This document shows positions 7,918 to 15,961 of a stretch of DNA of 64,000 nt, piece after piece; positions within the stretch are counted from its first letter, which is position 1; every line of letters starts with the position of its first letter. The notes below the pieces were generated by a model, which worked only from the letters and a program-made list of their open reading frames with translations, ran no database searches and was not told the origin of the DNA. Source of the stretch: BOG-908 sp964242115 (lineage in GTDB: Bacteria > Pseudomonadota > Alphaproteobacteria > Acetobacterales > Acetobacteraceae); the NCBI GenBank assembly GCA_964242115.1, contig CAXSZX010000009.1, positions 113,771-177,770 on the forward strand, in the 5' to 3' direction. The position numbers were made by a program, and so were the translations under genes.

Positions 7918-9059
7918 GGCGCCGCAACAGACTGCCTTCGGTCTTCGCTAGGCGGGCAGTCGAAACTCCGCCGATACACTCGCGAGAAATACGACGACGA
8001 GGCGAAGCCGCAGGCCAGCGAGATGTCGGTGACCTCGAGCTCGGTCTGCTGCAGAAGCTGGTGCGCGCGCGCCAGCCGCAGCGCCAGGTATTCCTGCACC
8101 ACTGACCGGCCGAACTGGCGCTGCATGCGCCGCTCGAGTTGCCGCAGAGACAGCCCGACCCGTGCTGCGAGTTCGTCGCAGGGGAGCGGCTCTTCGAGGT
8201 GCGCGCGCATGAGGTCCTGTGCGGCCGAGACTTTTGCGTCGGGCTCGCCGGCGCCGGGCGCCGAGGCTTTCGGCCGCTGCGGCACGTCGGCGGCGCGCGC
8301 GTTGCCGAGTAGCAGGTGGTGGGCGACTTCGGCGGCAAGCTCCGGCTCGCCGTGCCAGCCGATCCAGGCGACCATCAGGTCGAGCACCGAGGCGGCGCCG
8401 GCGCAAGTGAAGATGCGGCCGCTGCGTACGTAGAGTTGCTCGACCGCGCGCACCTGAGGGTAGCGTTCCTGGAAACCCGGCAGGTTGTCCCAATGCACTG
8501 CGGCCTGGCGGCCGTTCAGCAGTCCGGTTTCGGCGAGCAGCAGGCTGCCGTTCTCGATGCCGCCGATGTCGGCGCCGGCACGGGCCATGCGGCGCAGCCA
8601 GGCGCGCGCCGCCCTGTGGCTCGCTGCCTGGTGCGCGTCGAAGCTCGCCAGCACCAGCACCGTCTCGCACGCGGTGGCGCCGGACAGGTCGGTGTCGGCG
8701 TGCGTCACCAAGCCGTTGCTGGCACGGACCGGCTTGCCGTCGGTGGAGACGATGGTCCAGGCGTGGATGGGGCGCTGGGCGAGCCAGTTGGCGACGAAAA
8801 GCGGCTCGATGATCGCGGCGAGGCCGAGGTGGGAGAACTCGGGGAGGAGGAGGATGGCGATGTTGCTCAGGAGGGACGGCCTAGCTGCTTGAAGCAGGAA
8901 GCAAGGCCTTCTTTTTCGAGAAAAAGAAGCAAAAAGCTTTTGTCTCGGCTGTCGCGGGAAGCTGAAACGACACGTTTCAACCGGGTGCGCCGAGGGGGAA
9001 AAAAGTTTTTTGGTTCTTTTTTCAAAATAGAACTGCTTGCTTTTGCTTTTTTCCGACAT
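7884..9059 (-). CDS. GlxA-family regulator (DJ-1/PfpI + AraC domains), ends altered by repeats
   Basis: A transcription activator with an N-terminal DJ-1/PfpI-like domain (IAILLLPEFSHLGLAAIIEP..., GIENGSLLLAETGLL, FTCAGAASVLDLMVAWI) and a C-terminal AraC helix-turn-helix (LPCDELAARVGLSLRQLERR; TDISLACGFASSSYFSRVYR). Relatives include GbdR, the regulator of glycine-betaine catabolism. Homology begins at about base 8870, but no ATG, GTG or TTG lies there in frame. The nearest legal start is ATG 9059, which forces about 60 residues of translation through a family A repeat. The tail SSSFLKERT is also repeat-encoded. The true start is uncertain and could be a rare CTG at 8870. Divergent from the Rieske oxygenase gene. 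Confidence 0.85.
   Translation of the reverse strand: MSEKSKSKQFYFEKRTKKLFSPSAHPVETCRFSFPRQPRQKLFASFSRKRRPCFLLQAARPSLLSNIAILLLPEFSHLGLAAIIEPLFVANWLAQRPIHAWTIVSTDGKPVRASNGLVTHADTDLSGATACETVLVLASFDAHQAASHRAARAWLRRMARAGADIGGIENGSLLLAETGLLNGRQAAVHWDNLPGFQERYPQVRAVEQLYVRSGRIFTCAGAASVLDLMVAWIGWHGEPELAAEVAHHLLLGNARAADVPQRPKASAPGAGEPDAKVSAAQDLMRAHLEEPLPCDELAARVGLSLRQLERRMQRQFGRSVVQEYLALRLARAHQLLQQTELEVTDISLACGFASSSYFSRVYRRSFDCPPSEDRRQSVAAPVSSSFLKERT
8898..9042 (-). repeat. Family A repeat, long subtype
   Basis: Class 2 left arm (GCCTTCTTTTTCGAG...AGAAGC), core GGCTGTCGCGGG followed by GCTGAAACGACACGTTTC, right class 1 arm. It lies between the regulator domain and its divergent neighbour. Confidence 0.93.
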
Positions 9060-9132
9060 TGGATCGTCGAAATCAAGCAGGCAAGCCACTAGCGCGGTTC
9101 TATCCTAGCGTTTCAAGCAGCGCGGGCGAGCC

Positions 9133-10260
9133 ATGGAGCAGCACGAGTGGACGGTGTCAGACCAGGTGGCGGGGTTCTCGCTGCCGGCCCCGCATTTCTT
9201 CGACGAGGCGATCTACCGGCGCGAGCGGGACCTGATCTTCTTCAAAAGCTGGCACCTGGTGACGCACGCCAACGAGTTGGCAGAGCCTGGCGCGTTCGTC
9301 GCATACGAGATCTTCGACCAGAGCGTGCTGGTGATGGCCGGGCAGGACGGCGTGGTGCGCGCGTTCCACAACGTCTGCCAGCACCGCGGCAACCGGCTGG
9401 TGGAAGCCAGGCGCGGCGTCTCTTCGGTGGCGGTGTGCGGCTACCACGCCTGGACGTATGGGACGGACGGCGGCCTGCGCGGCGCGCCGCGCAGTGGCCT
9501 CGTGCCGGGCTTCGACAAGCGCGCGTTCGGGCTGAAGCCGGTGCGGGTCGAGGTTTTTGCAGGCTTCGTCTACGTCAACCTGGATTTGGACGCCAAGCCG
9601 GTGGCCGAGATGGCGCCGGGGGCCGACGCGTTGATGCGCCGCTACATTCCGGACCTCGACGACCTGGTGCTGATCGAGGAGGTGGACGTGGAGGTGCCGG
9701 CGAACTGGAAGGTGATCCAGGAGAACTCGATCGAGGGCTACCACTTCGAGAACTCCGGCCCGGTGCACAAGGAGCTTGTCGAGCTGATCGATTTTACCGG
9801 CTACGACCTGCAGCCGCGTGGCGATTGGTGGACGTATGTCGGGCCGCCGAAGCAGGACGCGACGCATGCTTATGGGGTGCCGCTGGCGGGGGCGACCTGG
9901 CAGACCGACTGGTTTTTCAATTTCGGGCTGTGGCCGAACGCCACGATCTACGTGTTTCCGTATGCCGACATGGTGGGCACGTTCATCATGAACCCGACCG
10001 GGCCGGAGACGTCGTCGTTGCGGTTCGGCTACTACGCGCCGCGCGGGCGGGCGATGCCGGAGGTGACCCGCGCGTGCATACGCTGGATGAACGAGGCGCT
10101 GGGGCCGGAGGACATCAGGCTCAACATCTCCAACCAGAAGGGCTTGCGCAGCCAGGGTTTCCGGCACGGCGTCTACATGATCGGTGAAGGGCTGGGCAGC
10201 CGCAGCGAGATACTGGTGCGTCACTTCCACCGGCTTTGTTACGATGCCATCCGCGCCTGA
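9133..10260 (+). CDS. Rieske-type ring-hydroxylating oxygenase, alpha subunit
   Basis: A 375-aa terminal oxygenase that hydroxylates or N-demethylates its substrate using electrons from a separate reductase. The Rieske [2Fe-2S] site is complete: Cys82, His84 (CQHRGNR) and Cys102, His105 (CGYHAW). The catalytic domain has NWKVIQENSIEGYHFENSGP with candidate iron ligands His204 and His212, giving H-x7-H instead of the usual H-x4-H. No reductase or ferredoxin gene is adjacent. With the neighbouring GMC oxidoreductase and GlxA regulator it recalls glycine-betaine monooxygenase (GbcA), but the substrate is inferred only. Confidence 0.9.
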   Translation: MEQHEWTVSDQVAGFSLPAPHFFDEAIYRRERDLIFFKSWHLVTHANELAEPGAFVAYEIFDQSVLVMAGQDGVVRAFHNVCQHRGNRLVEARRGVSSVAVCGYHAWTYGTDGGLRGAPRSGLVPGFDKRAFGLKPVRVEVFAGFVYVNLDLDAKPVAEMAPGADALMRRYIPDLDDLVLIEEVDVEVPANWKVIQENSIEGYHFENSGPVHKELVELIDFTGYDLQPRGDWWTYVGPPKQDATHAYGVPLAGATWQTDWFFNFGLWPNATIYVFPYADMVGTFIMNPTGPETSSLRFGYYAPRGRAMPEVTRACIRWMNEALGPEDIRLNISNQKGLRSQGFRHGVYMIGEGLGSRSEILVRHFHRLCYDAIRA

Positions 10261-10352
10261 ACGTGGTGTGGATTTATCTGCGCTTGCGTGCGGATTCAAC
10301 GTAATCGTGGCGGGGCCCGGGTCCGGCGCGCCCGGATTTGAACGTTTGATCA

Positions 10353-10397
10353 ATGCGTCCGCGGTTGAGCGCGTGGTCGATGCGTCCGCGGTTGAGC
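10353..10397 (+). repeat. Two direct copies of an 18-bp motif
   Basis: ATGCGTCCGCGGTTGAGC occurs at 10353-10370 and again at 10380-10397, with a 27-bp period. It lies in the 446-bp gap between the Rieske and GMC genes and could be a tandem operator for the local GlxA/AraC regulator. Function unproven. Confidence 0.5.
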
Positions 10398-10470
10398 ACG
10401 GGGCCGGCGCGTGTGCGCTTGGCTTTGGGATCCGCAATACCGACCGCCTCAGGTTTTGACCGTGCCAGGT

Positions 10471-10603
10471 GAAGCAAGCGGTTCTTTTTTGAAAGAAAGA
10501 ACCAACAAACTTTTGTTCCCTTGGGCGCGCGTTGAGGGAAGCTCCGCGACAGCTGGACCAAAAGTCTTTTGCTTCTTTTCTTCAGAAAAGAAGGCCTTGC
10601 TTT
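10471..10603 (+). repeat. Family A repeat, class 1/class 2
   Basis: Class 1 left arm (GGTTCT...AGAACC), core CTCCGCGACAGC, right class 2 arm with a CTTCAG apex. It ends about 100 bp before the GMC gene. Confidence 0.93.
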
Positions 10604-10706
10604 TCCTGCCGGACTTTGAAGAGTTGAGACTTAGGGCCGCTGGTATAAATCCGGGGCTGAGCGCGGAGTCGACGCGCACGCGTTCGAGCGCGGGTCAGGT
10701 GCGTGC

Positions 10707-12368
10707 GTGAGTGAGCGGGCGTTCGACTACGTGGTGATCGGCGCTGGGTCGGCCGGGTGCGTGCTGGCGGCGCGGCTGAGCGAGGACCCGGGCGTGTCGG
10801 TTCTGCTGCTGGAGGCGGGGCCGGCGGACCGGAGTTGGCGCATCGACATGCCGGCGGCGCTGGCCGGGCTGCTCTCGTCGGAGCGGTTCAACTGGGCCTA
10901 CGTGTCGGACCCGGAGCCGTATCTGGGCGGGCGCCGGCTCAGTCATCCGCGCGGGCGGGTGTTGGGCGGATCGTCGTCGATCAACGGCATGGTGTACGTC
11001 CGCGGCCACGCGCGCGACTACGACGGCTGGGCGCAGGCGGGGCTGGCCGGGTGGAGCCATGCCGATTGCCTGCCCTACTTCAAGCGTGCCGAGGGGCACA
11101 TGCTGGGGGCGGACGCGTATCACGGTGGCGACGGGCCGCTCGGGGTGCATTCGCCGGATCTGCAGCGGTCGGTGTTGGCCTCGGCCTTCGTGCGGGCGGC
11201 GGTGCAAGACGGCTATCCGCTCTCTGCGGATGTGAACGGGGCGCAGCAGGAGGGGTTCGGGCGCATCGACCGCACCACGCGGGCTGGGCGGCGGTGCAGC
11301 GCGGCGCGTGCCTATCTGCGTCCGGCGATGGGCCGGCCGAACCTGGTGGTGCGGACCGGCGTGCTGGTGCAGCGCATCCTGCTCGAAGGGGTGCGCGCCT
11401 GCGGAGTGGCGTTCGCGGATGCGGGCGGGGTCTCGCGGGCGCGGGCGCATAGGGAGGTGATCCTGGCGGCGGGAGCGATCAACTCGCCGGCGCTGTTGCA
11501 GATGTCCGGGATCGGCGATCCGGAGCAGCTCGGTGAGGCGGGGATCGCGGTGCTGCACGCGTTGCCGGCGGTGGGCGCCAACCTTAACGACCATCCGGAC
11601 GTGGTGGTGCAGCATCGCTGTCTGCAAAAGGTGTCGCTCTACGGAGTGAACCACGGGCTGGGCAAGGTGGCGGCCGGGTTGCGCTGGTTCGCCGGGCAAG
11701 GCGGGCCGGCCGGATCCAACCATTTCGAGGCGGGCGGGTTCCTGCGCAGTGCCGCCGGGATCGAGCACCCGGACCTGCAGTTGACGTTCATGCCGATCGG
11801 CATCGCGCCGGGCACGGTGGAGGACGTCGGTTGCGAGAGCTACCAGGTGCATATCGACCTGATGCGGCCGAAAAGCCGTGGCCGGGTCAGGGTGGTTTCG
11901 GACGACCCGCGGACGCCGCCGTCCATCCTGTTCAACTACCTGCAGGACGGGCGCGACCTGGCCGATCTGCGGCGCGGCACGCGCCTGACACGGGAGATAC
12001 TGGCGCAGGCGGCGCTGGCGCCGTATCGCGGCGCTGAGTTGCTGCCGGGAGAGGCGGTGCAGAGCGACGACGCGTTGGATGACTGGCTGCGCGACGCGGT
12101 GGAGACTTGCTACCACCCGGTGGGGACGTGCCGCATGGGGCGCGACCATGGCAGCTCGGTGGTCGATGCGAGCTTGCGCGTGCATGGGTTAGATGGGCTG
12201 CGGGTGGTCGATGCGTCGGTGATGCCGGAGATCGTCAGCGGCAACACCAACGCGCCGACCATCATGATCGCGGAAAAGGCGTGCGACGTGATACGCGGGC
12301 GGGCGCCGCTTCCGCGTGACGAGGCGCCGATGTTGGTGCACCCGGCTTGGGAAACGGCACAGCGGTGA
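10707..12368 (+). CDS. GMC-family FAD-dependent oxidoreductase (choline-dehydrogenase-like)
   Basis: A 553-aa flavoprotein that oxidises an alcohol group. It starts with the FAD dinucleotide motif GAGSAGCVLAARL, has the GMC signatures RGRVLGGSSSINGMVYVRG and GAINSPALLQMSGIG, and ends with the catalytic region CYHPVGTCRMG and NTNAPTIMIAEKA. Length and motifs fit choline dehydrogenase (BetA) and related alcohol dehydrogenases. The start GTG 10707 is the only start that gives the normal N-terminus MSERAFDYVVIGAG. No transmembrane segment. With the Rieske oxygenase and aldehyde dehydrogenase it probably forms one catabolic route. Confidence 0.93.
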   Translation: MSERAFDYVVIGAGSAGCVLAARLSEDPGVSVLLLEAGPADRSWRIDMPAALAGLLSSERFNWAYVSDPEPYLGGRRLSHPRGRVLGGSSSINGMVYVRGHARDYDGWAQAGLAGWSHADCLPYFKRAEGHMLGADAYHGGDGPLGVHSPDLQRSVLASAFVRAAVQDGYPLSADVNGAQQEGFGRIDRTTRAGRRCSAARAYLRPAMGRPNLVVRTGVLVQRILLEGVRACGVAFADAGGVSRARAHREVILAAGAINSPALLQMSGIGDPEQLGEAGIAVLHALPAVGANLNDHPDVVVQHRCLQKVSLYGVNHGLGKVAAGLRWFAGQGGPAGSNHFEAGGFLRSAAGIEHPDLQLTFMPIGIAPGTVEDVGCESYQVHIDLMRPKSRGRVRVVSDDPRTPPSILFNYLQDGRDLADLRRGTRLTREILAQAALAPYRGAELLPGEAVQSDDALDDWLRDAVETCYHPVGTCRMGRDHGSSVVDASLRVHGLDGLRVVDASVMPEIVSGNTNAPTIMIAEKACDVIRGRAPLPRDEAPMLVHPAWETAQR

Positions 12369-12440
12369 CCGATCCGATGCAGGTGGCACGTGACGGCGCG
12401 GCCTTGACGAACCAGCGGTTCGGGAGGCCGAGACGTAAAG

Positions 12441-12580
12441 GCAAGGCAAGCGGTTCTTTTTTGAAAAAAAGAACCAAAAAACTTTTGTTCCCTGGAGCAC
12501 ACGCTGAGGGAAACGCCGCGACAGCAGGACCAAAAGTTTTTTTGCTGCCTTTTTTCAAAAAAGCAGGCCTTGCTTTCTTG
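12441..12580 (+). repeat. Family A repeat, class 1/class 3
   Basis: Near-consensus copy: GCAAGGCAAGCGGTTCT arm, core GCCGCGACAGC, class 3 arm GCTGCC...AGCAGG, end CCTTGCTTTCTTG. It is most of the gap after the GMC gene. Confidence 0.95.
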
Positions 12581-12695
12581 CCGTCGATCAACGTCTCGGG
12601 CTGCTGGTCATGAGTGCGTCCGACGGAGACGGTGGGGCAATATCGGTTTGATGCCTGTTTAGGCAGCGAGAATGCCCGGGGGGAGGATGAACGCG

Positions 12696-13454
12696 ATGGA
12701 TGGTGGCGCGAGACAGGCCAGCCTGCTCAACCATGCGGCGGAGCGTGTGGACCTGGCGGCCGCGTTCCGCTGGTTCGCGCGGCTTGGCATGCACGAGTCG
12801 GTGGCGAACCATTTTAGCGTCGCGGTGTCCGACGACGGGGCGCGCTTCCTGGTCAACCCGCGTGGTCGGCACTTCAGCCGCATCGCCGCGAGCGATCTGC
12901 TGCTGGTGGACGCGCACGATACGGCAACGCTGGATCGGCCGGACGCGCCTGATCCTACCGCGTGGTATTTGCACGCGCGCCTGCACGCGGCGGTGCCGGG
13001 CGCGCGCTGCATCATGCACCTGCATCCGAAATACGCGACTGCGCTGGCCTGCCTGCAGGACCCTACGATGCCGCCGATCGACATGAACACCGCGCGGTTT
13101 TTTGGCCGGGTGGCGATCGACAATGGGTTCTCCGGCATGGCGCTGTCCGACGCGGAGGGCGACCGGGCGGCGCGTGCGCTCGGGCAGGAGAAGTGCGTGC
13201 TGCTGATGGCCAACCATGGGGTGCTGGTGATCGGCGCGAGCGTCGCCGAGGCGTTCGACGCGATGTATTATTTCGAGCGGGCGGCGGAGACGTTGATCAC
13301 CTGCTACGCGACGGGGCGCGCGCTGCGGGTGATGCCGGACGCGGTGGCGCGGCAGACGGAAGGCGAGTGGCGCGGGTATGGGCAATTGGCGCGGGATCAT
13401 CTCGAGAACGTCAAGGCTATTCTGGATGCCGAGGAGCCGGATTATAGGACGTAA
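12696..13454 (+). CDS. Class II aldolase/adducin family protein
   Basis: A 252-aa metal-dependent aldolase-fold enzyme related to fuculose-phosphate aldolase. Zinc ligands are visible in MHLHPKYA and ANHGVLVIG; a Tyr/Phe-rich helix (AMYYFERAAET) follows. ATG 12696 was chosen because GGGGGAGG lies nine bases before it; in-frame ATGs at 12672 and 12687 are alternatives. The substrate is unknown. It follows the GMC gene and precedes an SDR gene, each separated by a repeat, so any shared transcript would have to read through those repeats. Confidence 0.9.
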   Translation: MDGGARQASLLNHAAERVDLAAAFRWFARLGMHESVANHFSVAVSDDGARFLVNPRGRHFSRIAASDLLLVDAHDTATLDRPDAPDPTAWYLHARLHAAVPGARCIMHLHPKYATALACLQDPTMPPIDMNTARFFGRVAIDNGFSGMALSDAEGDRAARALGQEKCVLLMANHGVLVIGASVAEAFDAMYYFERAAETLITCYATGRALRVMPDAVARQTEGEWRGYGQLARDHLENVKAILDAEEPDYRT

Positions 13455-13586
13455 GAAAGCAGTTCTTTTTTGAAAAAAGAACCAAAAACTTTTGTTTCCT
13501 TGGGCGCGCGCTGCAGAAACCTCCGCGACAGCGGGACCAAAAGTTTTTTGCTGCTTTTTTTCAAAAAAGCAGGCCTTGCTTTCTTG
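13455..13586 (+). repeat. Family A repeat, class 1/class 3
   Basis: It starts directly at the aldolase stop codon (TAA 13452-13454) and ends at the base before the SDR start codon at 13587, so the whole intergenic gap is the repeat. Confidence 0.95.
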
Positions 13587-14330
13587 ATGCAAAATTTCCA
13601 AGGCAAGCGCGTGCTGGTCACCGGCGGCGCCAGAGGCATAGGTGCCGCCACGTGCCGCGCGTTCCGTGCCGCCGGCGCGCAGGTTGCGGTCGGTGCGCGC
13701 AGCCTGGCGTCGTTCGAGGCGTTCGGTGCCGATGGCTACGTGCCGGCAATAGGTTCGCTGGAGACGCAAGCGGGTTGCGCGCGCGTTGTGGAGGCGGCGG
13801 TGGCAAGCCTGGGTGGCTTGGACGTGCTAGTGAACTCGGCTGGTGTATACGAGGAAGTGCCAATCGCCGAAGTGGACGAGGCGCATTGGGCCGAGACGAT
13901 GGCGGTGAACGTTGCGGGCACTTTCTTTTGCAGCCAGGCGGCGTTGCCGGCGCTGGAGGCGAGCCGTGGGTGCATCGTCAATTTGGGGTCCGACGCGGGG
14001 TTGATGGGGGCGGCCAACGCGGTGGCGTACGCAGCGTCGAAGGGTGCGGTGGTGAACCTGACGCGGGCGATGGCGGTGGCGCTGGCGCAGCGTGTGCGGG
14101 TGAACTGCGTGTGCCCCGGGTTCATCTGGACCGACATGGTGGAGCAGGTGGCGCAGGCCAGCGGCGATGCTGCAGGTTACGTGGCCGCGGCGCGTGCACA
14201 CTCGCCGATGAACCGGATGGGGACGGTCGACGAGGTGGCGGCGTGTATCTTGTACCTTGCGTCGGATGCGGCAGGGTTCGTGAACGGGGTGGCTTTGCCG
14301 GTGGATGGCGGGGGATTGGCTGGGTATTAA
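13587..14330 (+). CDS. Short-chain dehydrogenase/reductase
   Basis: A 247-aa classical SDR using NAD(P). The cofactor motif TGGARGIG is near residue 13, NSAG near 83, catalytic Ser in NLGSDAG, and the catalytic YxxxK is YAASK. The ending SDAAGFVNGVALPVDGG is typical of the family. Substrate unknown. The start ATG 13587 lies directly after a repeat, so no ordinary ribosome-binding site precedes it; the nearest purine-rich stretch (AGCAGG) is about 13 bases upstream and repeat-derived. An in-frame ATG at 13470 is inside the repeat and rejected. Confidence 0.93.
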   Translation: MQNFQGKRVLVTGGARGIGAATCRAFRAAGAQVAVGARSLASFEAFGADGYVPAIGSLETQAGCARVVEAAVASLGGLDVLVNSAGVYEEVPIAEVDEAHWAETMAVNVAGTFFCSQAALPALEASRGCIVNLGSDAGLMGAANAVAYAASKGAVVNLTRAMAVALAQRVRVNCVCPGFIWTDMVEQVAQASGDAAGYVAAARAHSPMNRMGTVDEVAACILYLASDAAGFVNGVALPVDGGGLAGY

Positions 14331-14465
14331 GAAGGCAAGGCCTGCTTTTTTGAAAAAAAGCAGCAAAAAACTTTTGGTCTGGCTGTCGCGGCGTCTCCCT
14401 CAGGCGTACTCCAGGGAACAAAAGCTTTTTGGTTCTTTTTTTCAAAAAAGAACTGCTTGCTTGCT
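14331..14465 (-). repeat. Family A repeat, class 3/class 1
   Basis: Follows the SDR stop without a gap. Class 3 arm GCCTGCT...AGCAGC, core GGCTGTCGCGGC, right class 1 arm ending GAACTGCTTGCTTGCT. It is the mirror orientation of the copy before the SDR gene, so the SDR gene is flanked by inverted copies. Confidence 0.95.
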
Positions 14466-14512
14466 GTCCTACCCCCGCGCAAACACCCGCCTTCCCCACC
14501 CCGGAACACCTC

Positions 14513-15433
14513 ATGCGCCGCAAACGCGGCCGCCCGCTCGACGGGTGGCTGATCATCGACAAACCGCCTCACATGACCAGCACGGACGTGGTCAACCGCG
14601 TCCGCCGCGGCTTCGACGCGCAGAAGGCCGGCCACGGCGGCACGCTAGACCCGTTGGCCACCGGTGTGCTGCCGATCGCCTTCGGTGCGGCCACCAAGAC
14701 GGTCCCCTACGTGATGGACGGCACCAAGCTGTACCGCTTCACCCTGCGGTTGGGCGAGGCGCGCGACACCGACGACGCCGACGGCGAGGTGACCGCGGAG
14801 AGCCCGCACCGGCCGACGGACGACGCGCTGCGGGCGGCGCTGCCGGCGCTGACCGGCGAGATCATGCAGGTTCCGCCGGTCTACTCCGCCATCAAGGTGG
14901 CCGGCGAGCGCGCCTATGACATGGCGCGCGACGGCCGGGCGCCGGAGCTGGCTGCGCGCCCGGCGCGGGTGGACCGCTTCGAGCTGACCGAGCGGCCGGA
15001 CGCGGACACCGCGGTGTTCGAGGTGCAGTCCGGCAAGGGCGTCTACATGCGGAGCCTGGCGCGCGACCTCGCTTTGGCCTGCGGGACCGTGGGGCACATC
15101 GCGGCGCTGCGCCGGCTGCGGGTGGGGCCGTTCCTGGAGCGCGACGCGATTTTGCTGGACAAAGCCATGCCGGGGGAGGATACCGCGCGATCCTCTCCGG
15201 ACCTCCTGCTGCCCGTCCTGACCGCGCTGGCCGACATCCCGGCGCTGGCCCTGACCGACGCGGAGGCCGTGCTCCTCACCCAGGGCCAGGCGATCAGCCT
15301 TCTCACCCTGATGGGGCGCATTCCTGACGACGCCAACCCCGCAGGCGGGCTGGCGCGCGCCATGGCGGGGGGACGCGTGATCGGGCTCTGCCGCCTGGAA
15401 GATGGCTGGCTGCGTCCCGAACGCATTCTTTAG
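14513..15433 (+). CDS. truB: tRNA pseudouridine(55) synthase
   Basis: A 306-aa enzyme that converts U55 of tRNAs to pseudouridine. N-terminal GWLIIDKPPHMTS and the catalytic Asp motif GGTLDPLATGVLP are intact, followed by YRFTLRLGEARDTDD and the KGVYMRSLARDLA region. The ATG at 14513 gives the conserved start; an upstream in-frame GTG at 14429 is inside a repeat. First gene of the conserved truB-rpsO-pnp block; rpsO begins 26 bases after its stop, so co-transcription is likely. Confidence 0.97.
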   Translation: MRRKRGRPLDGWLIIDKPPHMTSTDVVNRVRRGFDAQKAGHGGTLDPLATGVLPIAFGAATKTVPYVMDGTKLYRFTLRLGEARDTDDADGEVTAESPHRPTDDALRAALPALTGEIMQVPPVYSAIKVAGERAYDMARDGRAPELAARPARVDRFELTERPDADTAVFEVQSGKGVYMRSLARDLALACGTVGHIAALRRLRVGPFLERDAILLDKAMPGEDTARSSPDLLLPVLTALADIPALALTDAEAVLLTQGQAISLLTLMGRIPDDANPAGGLARAMAGGRVIGLCRLEDGWLRPERIL

Positions 15434-15459
15434 ACCCCTTGCTTTGGAGCACTTGATCG

Positions 15460-15729
15460 ATGTCGATCACAGCGGAGCGTCGCACGACGCTTATTCATGA
15501 GTATCAGGCTCAGGCGGCCGATACCGGCAGTCCGGAAGTGCAGGTGGCACTTCTGTCCGAGCGCATTACCAACCTCACCGAGCACCTTAAAACGCACGCG
15601 AAGGATTTCCACTCGCGGCGCGGGCTGCTGATGCTCGTAGGCCGCCGCAGGCGGTTGCTCGACTACCTGAAGGGCAAGGATCAGTCGCGTTACGAGACGC
15701 TGATTGGTCGATTGAAACTACGCAGGTAA
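15460..15729 (+). CDS. rpsO: 30S ribosomal protein S15
   Basis: An 89-aa primary rRNA-binding protein of the small subunit platform. The whole sequence matches S15: ITAERRTTLIHEY, DTGSPEVQVALLSERI, NLTEHLKTHAKDFHSRRGLL and GRRRRLLDYL. A TGGAG ribosome-binding site precedes ATG 15460. It lies between truB and pnp as in most bacteria. A family B repeat starts at its stop codon, where the rpsO-pnp terminator or processing site usually lies. Confidence 0.98.
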   Translation: MSITAERRTTLIHEYQAQAADTGSPEVQVALLSERITNLTEHLKTHAKDFHSRRGLLMLVGRRRRLLDYLKGKDQSRYETLIGRLKLRR

Positions 15730-15860
15730 GGCAAGGGGCTCTGCCCCTTGACCCCGCTGGGGCCAGTCGGCCCCAGACCCCATCCTCTCAGGACTATCCT
15801 GAGGAATGGTTTTCAAAGGCCGACTGGCCTTTGGTGGGGTCTGGGGCAAAGCCCCAGGGT
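15730..15860. repeat. Family B GC-rich palindromic repeat, copy 1
   Basis: Contains GGGGCTCTGCCCC, GACCCCGCTGGGGCC and AGTCGGCCCCAGACCCC, then an inverse half with GGCCGACTGGCC and GGGGTCTGGGGC. It can form several strong GC hairpins between rpsO and pnp. The same blocks occur at 33111-33243. Confidence 0.85.
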
Positions 15861-15961
15861 GCGCAACCGAGCGCTTCCGGCCACATGGATCGCCCACCCC
15901 ATCCATGCAGTCCGAGGCGCTTCCCGCACCCTTCTCTCAACAACAGAAGGACCAAAGCGCA

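Noticed and set aside
7884..9059. Calling the GlxA regulator a pseudogene
   Set aside because: Both domains are intact without frameshift; only the start is unclear, so it is kept as a coding gene with an uncertain start.
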